Assembly (NCBI GenBank): GCA_015232025.1
Contig: JADGAL010000007.1
Location: 1-34,717, forward strand
Direction: 5' to 3'
Length of the DNA: 34,717 nt
Origin: Alphaproteobacteria bacterium
GTDB taxonomy: Bacteria > Pseudomonadota > Alphaproteobacteria > Rhodospirillales > Magnetospirillaceae
Shown here: piece after piece, positions 1 through 8,223 of the stretch
Layout of the letters: each line of letters starts with the position of its first letter
Position numbering within the stretch: the first letter of the stretch is position 1
Made by a program: the position numbers and the translations under genes
Notes under the pieces: model-generated
Database searches by the model: none
What the model saw: only the letters and a program-made list of their open reading frames with translations
What the model was told of the DNA's origin: nothing

Positions 1-1
1 C

Positions 2-799
2 GGCCGCGACCGCCTGAACATCGCCGACCGCGCCGCCGTGCTGGACGCGGTGGCTTCGAGCGGCGCCGCCGCCGTGATCAACGCCGCCGCCTTCACCGCC
101 GTCGACCCCGCCGAAAGCCGCCGGGACGAGGCCTTCGCGATCAACCGGGACGGCCCCGCCTGCTTGGCCGAAGCCTGCGCGCGGGCCGCCATTCCGCTGG
201 TCCACATCTCGACCGACTACGTGTTCGACGGCGAGAAGGGGTCGCCTTACGTCGAGGACGATCCGGTCAATCCGCTGGGCGTCTACGGCGCCAGCAAGGA
301 GGCCGGCGAGCGCGCCGTGCGCGAGCGCCTGGACGCCCATCTGATCGTGCGGACCTCGTGGGTCTACGACGCCCTGGGCCACAACTTCGTGCGCACCATG
401 CTGCGCCTGGGCGCCGAGCGCGACCGCCTGACCATCGTCGACGACCAGTGGGGCGCCCCCACCACCGCCCCCGATCTGGCCCGCGCCCTGCTGACCGCGA
501 CGGCGCGGTCGCTCGACGAGGCGGGATGTTTCGGCACCTTCCACCATTCGGGCGGCGGCGCCACCACCTGGTTCCGCTTCGCCCAAGCGATCTTCGCCCA
601 CGCCGCGGCGGCGGGCCGCCGGGTGCCGGGCGAGTTGGTCCCGATCCCCACCAGCGCCTATCCCACCCCGGCGCGGCGCCCGGCCGACGGACGGCTGGAC
701 TGCGCGCGGTTCACCGCCCGCTTCGGAATGGCGCCGGTGCCTTGGGAGGACGCCCTGGGGCGCATGATGCCCGAGGTTCTGGCGGCGGCGGCCGCTTGA
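2..799 (+). CDS. rfbD: dTDP-4-dehydrorhamnose reductase (RmlD), 5' end cut off by the window
   Basis: The frame is open from base 2 to the TGA at 797-799, so the N-terminal Rossmann glycine motif lies outside the window and about 265 residues remain. The family reduces dTDP-4-keto-L-rhamnose to dTDP-L-rhamnose with NAD(P)H in the cytoplasm. Visible hallmarks are INAAAFTAVDPAE, STDYVFDGEKGSPYVEDD and the YGASKEAGE segment holding the catalytic Tyr-x3-Lys, followed by VRTSWVYDALGHNFV and the C-terminal RRPADGRLDC stretch typical of RmlD. The family is about 290-300 residues long, so only some 30 residues are missing. The epimerase gene of the same pathway (rfbC) lies about 3.6 kb downstream on the same strand; rfbA and rfbB would be expected upstream of the window. 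Assignment to RmlD is firm; only the true start is unseen. Confidence 0.93.
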   Translation, partial: GRDRLNIADRAAVLDAVASSGAAAVINAAAFTAVDPAESRRDEAFAINRDGPACLAEACARAAIPLVHISTDYVFDGEKGSPYVEDDPVNPLGVYGASKEAGERAVRERLDAHLIVRTSWVYDALGHNFVRTMLRLGAERDRLTIVDDQWGAPTTAPDLARALLTATARSLDEAGCFGTFHHSGGGATTWFRFAQAIFAHAAAAGRRVPGELVPIPTSAYPTPARRPADGRLDCARFTARFGMAPVPWEDALGRMMPEVLAAAAA

Positions 800-822
800 C
801 CTCGCGATGGCCGGCGTATAAC
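796..822 (+). promoter_or_regulatory. candidate sigma70-like promoter
   Basis: TTGACC at 796-801 overlaps the rfbD stop codon. TATAAC follows at 817-822 after a 15-base gap, and the next gene starts at 856. Both hexamers are close to consensus but the spacing is short (17 is usual), so this is only a candidate internal promoter. Confidence 0.35.
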
Positions 823-855
823 CTTTTCGCCTACGCGGACATAGACGAGAGTAAG

Positions 856-1992
856 ATGAGCGACCAGAAGGAAGCGGCGGAACGGCTGGGCATGACTGAG
901 CAGCTTTTGCGGCAGTCCAAATATTGGCAAGCCGAAAAAGTGGCCCGGAGCATCCTCGACACGCAGCCGCTTCATCCCCAGGCCCTGCTGGGCCTCGCCG
1001 TCGCCCTTCTGGGAGTCGGGCGTGTCGACGAAGCCGCCCACCAGCTCGACAAGGCGGCGGCGAACGGGGCCGGCGCCGAGCAATGCGCCCCGTGGCGGGC
1101 GCAAATCGACACCGCGCGGCAAAACCGCAAGGCCAATCCGCGGCCCATGAAATATCTCTGGCCCTATCAGACCCAGGGCGACGTCAAGCGCGCCAACGAC
1201 ATGATGGCCAGCGGCGACGTCGAGGGCGCGTCGAACCTGCATCGCGAGATTCTGCGGCTGGTGCCTCACGAGGCCCATTCCGTCTCGCACTTCGGCGCGC
1301 AGCGGCCCAATTACTTCTATGGCGTCAGCATGGCGGCGCGTCTGGCCAAGATGCTGGGCTACGAAGCGGTCTCGGTGATCGAGTTCGGCGTGGCGGCGGG
1401 CGACGGCTTCCGCTCACTCGAACAGTCGGCCCTGTTCATCCAGGATCTGCTTGAAATCGAGATCAAGGTGTTCGGCTTCGATCTGGGCGAGGGCCTGCCG
1501 ACGCCGGTCGATTACCGCGACGCCTCGTTCGTCTGGCAGGCGGGCGAGTACAAGATGGACCACGACTTCCTGCGCCAGCGGCTGGTCAACGCCGAGCTGA
1601 TCCTGGGCGAGGTATCCGAGACCATCAAGAGCTTCACGCCGCCCAAGGGCGCGCCGGTCGGGTTCTGCTCATTCGACCTCGACTATTATTCAAGCACCAT
1701 GTCGGCCTTCGACATCCTGCGCCGCAAGGATGCCTGCCTGCCGCGCGTCTGCTGCTATTTCGACGACATCATCAGCCACTTCTTCTTTCCAAACTGCGAA
1801 TTCATCGGCGAACTCGCCGCCATCGAGGACTTCAACAAGGAGTCCGAGACACGCAAGATTGCCCGTATCAACAAACCCCAGAATCATCTGATGTTCCCGA
1901 TCGCGGAAAGCTGGCATCCGCACATCTTCTATTATCACGACTTCGCGCATCCGCAGTACAACACCTATGCGATGCCGGAGCCCCTGGCCTGA
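856..1992 (+). CDS. TPR-repeat protein with SAM-methyltransferase-like C-terminal domain
   Basis: The product is 378 aa. Residues about 1-135 are helical with TPR character (KYWQAEKVARSILDTQPLHP, then a second set with LLGVGRVDEAAHQLDKAA and a third near DVEGASNLHREILRLVP). From about residue 150 on it looks like a class I methyltransferase fold: VIEFGVAAGDGFRSLE at 174-189 resembles motif I, and FDLDYYSSTMSAFDIL near 275-290 is typical of uncharacterised methyltransferase-like proteins of polysaccharide loci. I chose ATG 856 because MSDQKEAAERL begins the recognisable sequence and a purine-rich GAGAG lies just upstream; the frame is open further upstream, but that part is read through rfbD in another frame. 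The GT61 gene follows 2 bases after the stop. The substrate is unknown; methylation of a sugar or lipid-linked glycan is inference. Confidence 0.7.
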   Translation: MSDQKEAAERLGMTEQLLRQSKYWQAEKVARSILDTQPLHPQALLGLAVALLGVGRVDEAAHQLDKAAANGAGAEQCAPWRAQIDTARQNRKANPRPMKYLWPYQTQGDVKRANDMMASGDVEGASNLHREILRLVPHEAHSVSHFGAQRPNYFYGVSMAARLAKMLGYEAVSVIEFGVAAGDGFRSLEQSALFIQDLLEIEIKVFGFDLGEGLPTPVDYRDASFVWQAGEYKMDHDFLRQRLVNAELILGEVSETIKSFTPPKGAPVGFCSFDLDYYSSTMSAFDILRRKDACLPRVCCYFDDIISHFFFPNCEFIGELAAIEDFNKESETRKIARINKPQNHLMFPIAESWHPHIFYYHDFAHPQYNTYAMPEPLA

Positions 1993-1994
1993 GC

Positions 1995-3158
1995 ATGGAG
2001 CGGCTGACCGGCAAGACGCTCACCTTCCCTTCGCGCCTGCTGACCGTTTCGGAGTGGGCGACGGCCGGCGGCGGGACTTTGATCCGCCATCCGCTGGTCC
2101 GCCCGATGGACCCCACCGGGGCGATCGGGCGGGCCTGCGTCGGGTCCTGGCGCGCCGCCTACGATCTGCTGGCCAAGACCTATGACGGGGGAAGCTGGCT
2201 GGTCGAGGGCAAGAACGCGCGGGTTCTCTTGTGGAAATGGCGTCTGCCGAACGGGGGCGTGGAAGAGCTGTTCCTGACCTTCGCCCGAGACGGCGGCCTG
2301 CTGTGCGAAGATCCGTTCTGGCTGCCGTTCTATCCGCTCCTGCGCCCGACCGAACGTCCCGAGCAAATGACGGTGATGGCGCCCGAGCCCGAGATGGAGC
2401 ATTTCACGGGCGAATACGTCTTCTTCGGCGGAAAATCCAACTGGGGCCATTGGCTGATCGACTGGCTGTCGAACGCCCATTTCCTGGAAAACCACGCCGA
2501 GCTGGACGGCAAGACCCTGGTCGTCAACAAGATGACCGCGTGGCAGCGCGAAACCCTGCGCCACCTGGGCATCGACCGCCAATTCCTGGAACTCGACGTC
2601 GAGGGGATGTGCGGACTGTACACTTTCGACTCGCTGTGGGTCATCCACGGCCATCCGCTGCCAGCCCGCGCCGATTACATCCGCCGCCGTCTGGCGCGAC
2701 CGGCGCGCGAGAAGCGCAAGCGGGTCTATCTGTCGCGCGCCACGATGGCGCCGCTGCACCGGGTCGAGAACGAGGACGAGGTGCAGGCGCTGTTCCGCGC
2801 CCGCAGCTTCGAGATCGTCTATCCCGAGAAGCTGTCGCTGACCGAAAAGATCGACCTGCTGGGCGGCGCCGAGATCGTGGCGACGCCGCCGGGCTCGGCC
2901 TCGGTCAATTATCTGCTGTTCACCGGCGACCACGCCGTCAACGTCAATTTCGCCCCCTCGTTCATGCGCGAGAACACGCCGCTGAACTGGGTGATCGGCG
3001 GCATGTCCTACGTGGTCCCGCGCATGGACCGCACCATCGTGGTCTATGGCGAGCGCGCCGCCGGGCTGCCCGCCGAGGCCAGCATCGACATCGCCGAAAC
3101 CTATCCGCCGCAGGCCGTCGCCGCCGCCGTGGATGTCGCCGAGGCGATGCTCGCTTGA
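1995..3158 (+). CDS. GT61-family glycosyltransferase (first of two)
   Basis: The product is 387 aa and begins 2 bases after the preceding stop, indicating translational coupling. Family-typical features are the GGKSNWGHWLIDWLSNAHFL segment (about 145-164), matching the conserved N/YxxHWL.D.LP region of GT61 (DUF563), then KRVYLSRATMAPLHRVENED, where GT61 proteins have an R/K-hydrophobic-YISR motif, and GGAEIVATPPGSASVN, which aligns with the HGA.L.N region of the family. No signal peptide or membrane span is seen, so it is probably a cytoplasmic or peripheral transferase. Its neighbour downstream is a second GT61 protein of similar length but low similarity. The HGAG core is replaced by PPGSAS here, so donor use may differ. 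Family assignment is good; sugar donor and acceptor are unknown. Confidence 0.78.
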   Translation: MERLTGKTLTFPSRLLTVSEWATAGGGTLIRHPLVRPMDPTGAIGRACVGSWRAAYDLLAKTYDGGSWLVEGKNARVLLWKWRLPNGGVEELFLTFARDGGLLCEDPFWLPFYPLLRPTERPEQMTVMAPEPEMEHFTGEYVFFGGKSNWGHWLIDWLSNAHFLENHAELDGKTLVVNKMTAWQRETLRHLGIDRQFLELDVEGMCGLYTFDSLWVIHGHPLPARADYIRRRLARPAREKRKRVYLSRATMAPLHRVENEDEVQALFRARSFEIVYPEKLSLTEKIDLLGGAEIVATPPGSASVNYLLFTGDHAVNVNFAPSFMRENTPLNWVIGGMSYVVPRMDRTIVVYGERAAGLPAEASIDIAETYPPQAVAAAVDVAEAMLA

Positions 3159-3171
3159 CCGGAGACCGACC

Positions 3172-4365
3172 ATGCGGATGAACACACTCGAGATCGTCGG
3201 ACTGCGCGAGGTCTGCCAGAAGAAGAAGACGGCCGCCGACCTGATCGGCGCCGACGAGAACGCCTATCTGGCCATGGTCGAGGGCCAGACCCTGATGGTC
3301 GACGAGCCCGAATTCTGGGCGGTGCGCGAAGAGGCGACCTCGATCGGCAAGGACTGCAGCGACTTTTCGTTCAACCTGTTCGACTTCCGCATGACCATCG
3401 ACCCCTTCGTGCTGGCCAAGCTGAAGGGCGCCCGGCTGCGCAACGGCTGCCACACGCTGATGGTCACGCCCAATCTGGCGGCGGGCGAGTCCTATCACAA
3501 CACGCCGGCCCTTCATCGGCTGGTCGGCGGGCCGCGCGGCTTCTTCCCGGTTGACATCACGCTGTCGATGAACGGCCAGCCCCACAACGTCACGGTCAAG
3601 GTCTATCCCGAGCAGGAGCCGGATCAGATCATCGATCAGCCCTTCGTCGTCATCTCCAGCCGCTGGGCCGAGAATTACTTCCACTGGTTGGCCGACTGCC
3701 TGCCGCGGCTGGCCTGCTTCGACTTCGTGCCCGAGTTGCGCGGCACGCCGATCCTGATCCCCGCCCAAGGCCCGGCCTTCCAGAACGAGATCCTGGCCGC
3801 GTTGGGTTTCGACAAGAACGTGATCCGCTTCACCGGCGCGGTGGTCGGCGGCGACCAGATGTATTACCCCAGCTTCTTTTCCCCCGGCGGCCATTCGCGC
3901 CAGCAGATCGACTGGCTGCGCGACAAGCTGCGCGCCGCCTACGGTGTGCCTGCCGAGGAGGAGCGGACCGAGCGCCTGTACATCACCCGCGCCGGCAGCC
4001 GCGCGCGGCGCCTGGTCAACGAGGACGACGTCTCGGCCTATATGCGGCGCAACGGCTTCAAGGTGATCCAGCCCGAGACGATGAGCTTCGGCGAGCAGGT
4101 GCGCCTGTTCTCGCGGGCCTCGGTGCTGGCCATGGCGCATGGCGCGGGCTGCGCCAACGTGATGCTGTGCCGCCCCGGCGCCACCTTGATCGAGCTGATC
4201 CCCGACACCTCGCGCCATCCCGGCTATTGGATCCTGGCCAAGGCCAGCGGCATGAAATACGGTCGCCTGCTGTGCGCCAGCACGCCACCGCCAATCGCCG
4301 ACATGCAGGTCGACATGAGCAAGCTGGACACCGTTGTCCAGCGGGTTATCGCCTCTTACTCCTGA
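3172..4365 (+). CDS. GT61-family glycosyltransferase (second of two)
   Basis: The product is 397 aa. SRWAENYFHWLADCLPRL at 163-180 is the classic GT61 signature, followed by RLYITRAGSRARRLVNEDDV (268-287) and MAHGAGCANVMLCRPGATLI (321-340), which contains the conserved HGAG. The start at ATG 3172 is chosen because GGAG at 3161-3164 sits seven bases upstream; an in-frame ATG at 3178 is a near alternative. The gap to the preceding GT61 gene is 13 bases, so the genes are cotranscribed. The family includes plant and animal xylosyl-, arabinosyl- and O-GlcNAc-transferases and many bacterial capsule/LPS enzymes. A UDP-xylose synthase at 26962 in this window makes xylose one possible donor, but nothing links the two directly. 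No membrane segments are seen. Confidence 0.85.
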   Translation: MRMNTLEIVGLREVCQKKKTAADLIGADENAYLAMVEGQTLMVDEPEFWAVREEATSIGKDCSDFSFNLFDFRMTIDPFVLAKLKGARLRNGCHTLMVTPNLAAGESYHNTPALHRLVGGPRGFFPVDITLSMNGQPHNVTVKVYPEQEPDQIIDQPFVVISSRWAENYFHWLADCLPRLACFDFVPELRGTPILIPAQGPAFQNEILAALGFDKNVIRFTGAVVGGDQMYYPSFFSPGGHSRQQIDWLRDKLRAAYGVPAEEERTERLYITRAGSRARRLVNEDDVSAYMRRNGFKVIQPETMSFGEQVRLFSRASVLAMAHGAGCANVMLCRPGATLIELIPDTSRHPGYWILAKASGMKYGRLLCASTPPPIADMQVDMSKLDTVVQRVIASYS

Positions 4366-4378
4366 TCCGAGGACGACT

Positions 4379-4942
4379 ATGATCTTTTTGGAAACACCGC
4401 TCGAAGGCGCCCGGCTGATCGACATCGAGAAGCGCGGCGATGACCGCGGCTTTTTCGCCCGCGTGTTCTGCGCCAACGAATTCGCGGCGCAAGGGCTGGA
4501 GACCCGGTTCGTCCAGGGCAACACCTCGCTGAGCACGACCAGGCACACCTTGCGCGGCATGCATTTCCAGCGGCCCCCCCACGAGGAGGTCAAGGTGGTG
4601 CGCTGCACGCGGGGCGCGATCTGGGACGCCATCATCGACCTGCGCCCCGCCTCGCCCACCTTCGGCCGGGGCTTCGGCGCCGAGCTGACCGCCGCCACGG
4701 GCCGGATGATGTACGTGCCGCGCGGCTTCGCGCACGGTTTCCTCAGCCTGACCGAGGACGCCGAGGTGCTGTATCTGGTCAGCGACGCCTACACGCCGGG
4801 GGCCGAGGGCGGCATCCGCTGGAACGATCCCCGCTTCGCCCTGGACTGGCCCGCCGCGCCGGCCAGCATCTCGCCCAAGGACGAAAGCTGGCCCGATTTC
4901 GACGAGACGGCCCACAAGGCCGCCTGGAACGCCAAGTCGTGA
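4379..4942 (+). CDS. rfbC: dTDP-4-dehydrorhamnose 3,5-epimerase (RmlC)
   Basis: The 187-aa product has the full length of the family. RmlC is a cupin-fold enzyme that epimerises C3 and C5 of dTDP-4-keto-6-deoxyglucose, supplying the substrate of RfbD. Seen here: GNTSLSTTRHTLRGMHFQRP (47-66) with the catalytic His62, DLRPASPTFG, VPRGFAHGFLSL (113-124), Tyr132 and Tyr138 in the LYLVSDAYTP segment, and GGIRWNDPRFALDWP near the end. His62 and Tyr132 fall at the numbering known for the M. tuberculosis enzyme. ATG 4379 has GAGGA just upstream. With rfbD at the window start this supports dTDP-L-rhamnose synthesis; a related epimerase for another dTDP-deoxyhexose cannot be excluded. Its stop overlaps the GTG start of the next gene by four bases. 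Confidence 0.92.
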   Translation: MIFLETPLEGARLIDIEKRGDDRGFFARVFCANEFAAQGLETRFVQGNTSLSTTRHTLRGMHFQRPPHEEVKVVRCTRGAIWDAIIDLRPASPTFGRGFGAELTAATGRMMYVPRGFAHGFLSLTEDAEVLYLVSDAYTPGAEGGIRWNDPRFALDWPAAPASISPKDESWPDFDETAHKAAWNAKS

Positions 4943-5742
4943 TCTACGTCATCGGCGGCCGGGGCTTGGTCGGCTCGGCGGTGGTCCGCCGCCTGACCGC
5001 CCTGGGGCGGGCGTTCCGCGTCATCGGACGCGAGGACGCCCAATCGGTGATGGGCACAAGTTGCGACGTGCTGTTCTACTGCAACGGCAACGCCATGAAG
5101 GGCAAGGCCAACGCCAATCCCTGGTTCGACTTCGAGGCCTCGGTGGCCAGCGCGGCCCGCTACGTGATGGGCATCGAGGCGGGGCTGGTGGCCCATGTCT
5201 CGTCGATCGACGTCTATTCCGATCCCACCACCCGGCGGGGCACCGACGAGACGGCGGCGATCGACCGCGCCCGGCTGATGCCCTACGGCTTCAACAAGCT
5301 GATGGCCGAAGACATCGTGCGCCGCTACGCCCGCTCGCATCTGGTGTTCCGCCTAGCCGGGCTGGTCGGGCCGGGCCTGGCCAAGAACCCGGTCTACGAC
5401 TGGGTGACGCCGGGCAAGAAGGTGATGATTTCGCCCGACTCGGTGCTCAATTTCATGCACACCGACATCATCGCCGAGACGATGCTGGCCCTGATCGATG
5501 CGGGCGTCCGCGACGACACCTTCAACGTGGCGTCGCGCGACAGCGTGCGGATCGGCGATCTGGAGCGGATCACCGGCGCGTCAACCGACTACACCGACGA
5601 CGCGCGGTCCCATACGCAGACCTATCACATCGCGGTCGACAAGGTTTCGGCCCGCTTCCCCATGCCCAGCAGCGAGGAGTGCATCCGCCGCCACGTCGCC
5701 GGTCAGCCGACGAAGTTGGGCGACATGTCCGGGTCGGGGTAA
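4939..5742 (+). CDS. NAD(P)-dependent epimerase/dehydratase-family protein (extended SDR)
   Basis: The product is 267 aa with a GTG start overlapping the rfbC stop (GTGA). It has a Rossmann glycine motif GGRGLVG at 6-12, a catalytic Ser in AHVSSIDVYSDP (85-96), and Tyr116-x3-Lys120 in MPYGFNKLMAED. It is shorter than GalE/RmlB types (310-340 aa), and the C-terminal substrate lobe is small. FRLAGLVGPGLAKNPVYDWV and FMHTDIIAETMLALIDAG match nucleotide-sugar reductases and epimerases. A 4-keto-sugar reductase or 4-epimerase acting on a dTDP- or other NDP-sugar is plausible but unproven. Its last 40 bases overlap, antisense, the end of the radical SAM gene on the minus strand. Confidence 0.75.
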   Translation: MIYVIGGRGLVGSAVVRRLTALGRAFRVIGREDAQSVMGTSCDVLFYCNGNAMKGKANANPWFDFEASVASAARYVMGIEAGLVAHVSSIDVYSDPTTRRGTDETAAIDRARLMPYGFNKLMAEDIVRRYARSHLVFRLAGLVGPGLAKNPVYDWVTPGKKVMISPDSVLNFMHTDIIAETMLALIDAGVRDDTFNVASRDSVRIGDLERITGASTDYTDDARSHTQTYHIAVDKVSARFPMPSSEECIRRHVAGQPTKLGDMSGSG

Positions 5743-6752
5743 AGCGCCTCCTCGAGCGCCACGTTCATCTGGATGTGCTTGCAGAACAGGCCGCAATTGT
5801 TGGGCCGGCACCACGCCTCGATGCCGCGGTTGGTTTCCGAGTTCCAGATCTCGGTCATGGTGTTTTGGTTGATGTCGCCGATGTAGAAGGCCTCGGCGCC
5901 GCGCGCGTTCTTGCAGTAAGCGACATGGCCGTCCGCCAGCACGGCGAACTGGAAGAAATGCGCGTGGCAGGCGCGCGGATAATCCAGCTTGTCCTGATGC
6001 CAGACGTATCCGGCCGTCAGCAGCCGGGTCCGTGCGCCGGCCATGGCGGCGCCGGCGCGCTCGAAGACGGCGCGGGTCTCGGGGGCGTTCCAGAAGGCGC
6101 CCTCGTCGGCGGTGAACTGGTCGGGGGCCACCTGAAGGTAATCCACGCCGAGCGCCGCCAGCCGGGCGGCCAGCAGCGGCACCGTCGCGATGTTGTCGGG
6201 AGTGCCCAGCATGCGCACGCCGATGTTGGTCGACGAGTTCAGCCGCGCCCGCGCCTCGCAAGCCTGCCCCAGGCCGGCCAGCACGCGATCGAAATGGTCG
6301 ACGCCCTGGACCTTGCGATAGCTCTCGGCGTTGCCGCCGGCCGCCGACACGCGCAGCCAGCTCAGCGTGCGGACCAGCGCCTCGGCGTTGCGCTCGCCGA
6401 TCGCCGAGCCGTTGGTGATCAGCCCGACATCGAGACCGACCGCGCGGGCGTGCTCCATGATCTCGACGAAATCCTTGTGCAGCATCGGCTCGCCGCCGCC
6501 GGTCAGGCTGACGCCGCGGGTGCCCAAGGCGCGCATCTCGGCCAGACGGGCCTTGATCACCCCGGTGTCGAGCGTCGAGCGGTCGGTGGCGACCGTCTCG
6601 GCGTAATAGCAGAAGGCGCAGCGGTGATTGCAGCGGTTGGTCAGGTCGATTTCGACCGTCACCGGAAACGGCCGCTCGCCGGCCTTGTGGGCGGCCACGC
6701 GCTCGGGATGGTAAAAGACCTTCCTCGAGAAATCGAAGTTTCTCAACTCCAT
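5703..6752 (-). CDS. radical SAM protein with C-terminal SPASM-type domain
   Basis: The product is 349 aa. The CX3CX2C cluster is Cys41, Cys45 and Cys48 (NRCNHRCAFCYY), which binds the [4Fe-4S] cluster that cleaves SAM. GGGEPMLHKDF near 85-95 matches the family's GGE motif. The C-terminal region has Cys residues in CHAHFFQFAVLADGHVAYCK and CRPNNCGLFCKH, fitting a SPASM domain with auxiliary Fe-S clusters. SPASM enzymes act on peptides and also on sugars (BtrN, AprD4-like). GGAG at 6761-6764 is eight bases from the ATG. It lies 16 bases after the paralogous gene 6769-7860 and is surely cotranscribed with it. No precursor-peptide gene is visible nearby, and the setting among nucleotide-sugar genes argues for carbohydrate chemistry, which is inference. 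Confidence 0.85.
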   Translation of the reverse strand: MELRNFDFSRKVFYHPERVAAHKAGERPFPVTVEIDLTNRCNHRCAFCYYAETVATDRSTLDTGVIKARLAEMRALGTRGVSLTGGGEPMLHKDFVEIMEHARAVGLDVGLITNGSAIGERNAEALVRTLSWLRVSAAGGNAESYRKVQGVDHFDRVLAGLGQACEARARLNSSTNIGVRMLGTPDNIATVPLLAARLAALGVDYLQVAPDQFTADEGAFWNAPETRAVFERAGAAMAGARTRLLTAGYVWHQDKLDYPRACHAHFFQFAVLADGHVAYCKNARGAEAFYIGDINQNTMTEIWNSETNRGIEAWCRPNNCGLFCKHIQMNVALEEALYPDPDMSPNFVG

Positions 6753-6768
6753 GTGCCTGTCTCCGGGC

Positions 6769-7860
6769 TCAGATGAAGTTCACGTGCGGGGGCGGCTCGT
6801 CGATCAGCGCGTGAAGATAGCGGTTGGCCTCGTCCATGCGGCAGTTGCGGCGGCAGCCGGCGATGTCCAGGGTCTTCAAGGTCTCGAAGCCTTGCCTCCG
6901 CTTCTCGCCTTCCCAAATTCCCTGGAAGGTGGCCTCGTTGATGTTGCCGTATTCGAACCGCTCGTCCAGCAGATAGGCGCTGCAGCCCGAGACGGTGCCA
7001 TCGGCCATGATGTAACCCCACAGGAACGGCACCGAGTAGCAACGGCCGTAGTGCCGCTCTTGCTCGCCATATTTTTTCATCGTCTTGGTGCGGCAGATCA
7101 CCTGAAATCTTTCGGTGTTGAGATCGCTCAGCCGCGCCTGGATCTCCTCGGGCGACGAATAGCTCAGATCCTCGTAGACCTTGGTGAGGCTGAAATTGTG
7201 CTGCGAATAGGGTTTGATCACCAGATAGTCGAGCCCGATGTCGCGGCAGATTTGCGCCAGCCCGCGCAGTTCCGCCGCGTTCTCGGGCAACAGCAGGATT
7301 TGCGCCCCGATGGCGCAGTCGATCCCCGCCGCGTCGCGCTTGGCGACGATCTGGGTCAGGTTGGCGATCACGGCGTCAAAATGGGCGGCCTTGGTGCGAT
7401 GGATGGCGGAATAGGTCTCGGCGGTCCCGGCGTTGACCGAGGCCTTGATCCACGAGACATGCGGCAGCGCCTCGTCAAGGAACCCCCTGGGTAGAACCGA
7501 CGCGTTGGTGGTCAGCGAGACGTCGATGCCGGCCCGCTTGGTGGTGGCGATCAGCTCGTTGATGGACTTGTGGAGCAAGGGTTCCCCCTCGCCGGCATAC
7601 ATGATGCTTCGAACGCCCAGGCGGCCCATCTCGGGCAGGCGCTCGCGCATCAGCGCCATGTCCAGGGATCGGGTCTTGTAGCCGATGTAATCGACGGCGC
7701 AGAACACGCAGCGATGATTGCAGGCGCCGACCGGAGCCACCTCCATATAGATGGGATAGACCCCCTTGGCCTTCTCCCAATCATCCTTCGCCGCCATCAG
7801 CGCCGCGACGCGATCGGGGTGGTAAGTCAGTTTATGGCCGTCGATGAGATAGCGATCCAT
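6769..7860 (-). CDS. radical SAM protein with SPASM/twitch-type C-terminal domain
   Basis: The product is 363 aa, first gene of a two-gene minus-strand operon. Its radical SAM cluster is Cys47, Cys51 and Cys54 (GACNHRCVFCAVD), with AGEGEPLLHKSI as the GGE-type motif. C-terminal cysteines occur in RCYSVPFLWGYIMADGTVSG, its following Cys, and AGCRRNCRMDEANRYL, about four in all, so it probably carries one or two auxiliary clusters. The N-terminus (HKLTYHPDRVAAL) parallels that of the neighbour (RKVFYHPERVAAH), so the two are paralogs by duplication. AGAGAG sits just upstream of the ATG. It is transcribed divergently from the region C operon across a 374-base gap. Substrate unknown; see the findings for the sugar-modification hypothesis. 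Confidence 0.85.
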   Translation of the reverse strand: MDRYLIDGHKLTYHPDRVAALMAAKDDWEKAKGVYPIYMEVAPVGACNHRCVFCAVDYIGYKTRSLDMALMRERLPEMGRLGVRSIMYAGEGEPLLHKSINELIATTKRAGIDVSLTTNASVLPRGFLDEALPHVSWIKASVNAGTAETYSAIHRTKAAHFDAVIANLTQIVAKRDAAGIDCAIGAQILLLPENAAELRGLAQICRDIGLDYLVIKPYSQHNFSLTKVYEDLSYSSPEEIQARLSDLNTERFQVICRTKTMKKYGEQERHYGRCYSVPFLWGYIMADGTVSGCSAYLLDERFEYGNINEATFQGIWEGEKRRQGFETLKTLDIAGCRRNCRMDEANRYLHALIDEPPPHVNFI

Positions 7861-8010
7861 GCACTCTCTCGCATTGTCGGTGGGTCGGGGCGCGCCCGCA
7901 TGCGGTCACCCCGCGGAGTGTTGATCCGCGAAAGGTTATCAAAGTCTGAATATCGCGCCCTCGCGAAAAGCACTCGGCGAAATTTTCCGCCGCGAAGGGC
8001 GGCAGGAAGT

Positions 8011-8044
8011 GTCTTGACGCGGGCGGTTTCAGTGGAGCACATTC
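8011..8044 (+). promoter_or_regulatory. 34-bp promoter-like box, copy 1
   Basis: The box begins GTCTTGACG (8011-8019), includes GGTTTC, and ends GAGCACATTC (8035-8044). It matches 29837-29870 at 28 of 34 positions with identical internal spacing. TTGACG at 8014-8019 looks like a -35 element; the -10 would fall in GCACAT/CACATT, which is a poor sigma70 match, so another sigma factor or an activator site is possible. It lies 190 bases upstream of the first gene of the long region C operon. Confidence 0.55.
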
Positions 8045-8223
8045 TGTCCCCGTTGCGCAGAGGTCGCAATACGAACTTTCACCAGGAACGGGTGGCCGGA
8101 CCGCGATCCCGTGGCGTGGTCGTTCCCTTGCATCCTTCTGCGGCGGGACCTTTTCGTTGGCCTGTGGTCCTCGCCCACGGGTGAACCCGTCTCGAAATTC
8201 GACGGGAACGGAAAGCATCGGGG

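Noticed and set aside
1965-4698. Long open frames on the minus strand opposite the GT61 genes and rfbC
   Set aside because: They are antisense to genes with clear family motifs, have Arg/Gly/His-rich sequence and no motifs, and are expected in high-GC DNA.
8177-8202. Two small palindromes (ACGGG-TGAA-CCCGT and TCGAA-A-TTCGA) in the leader of the region C operon
   Set aside because: Stems of five bases are too short to claim a riboswitch or attenuator.
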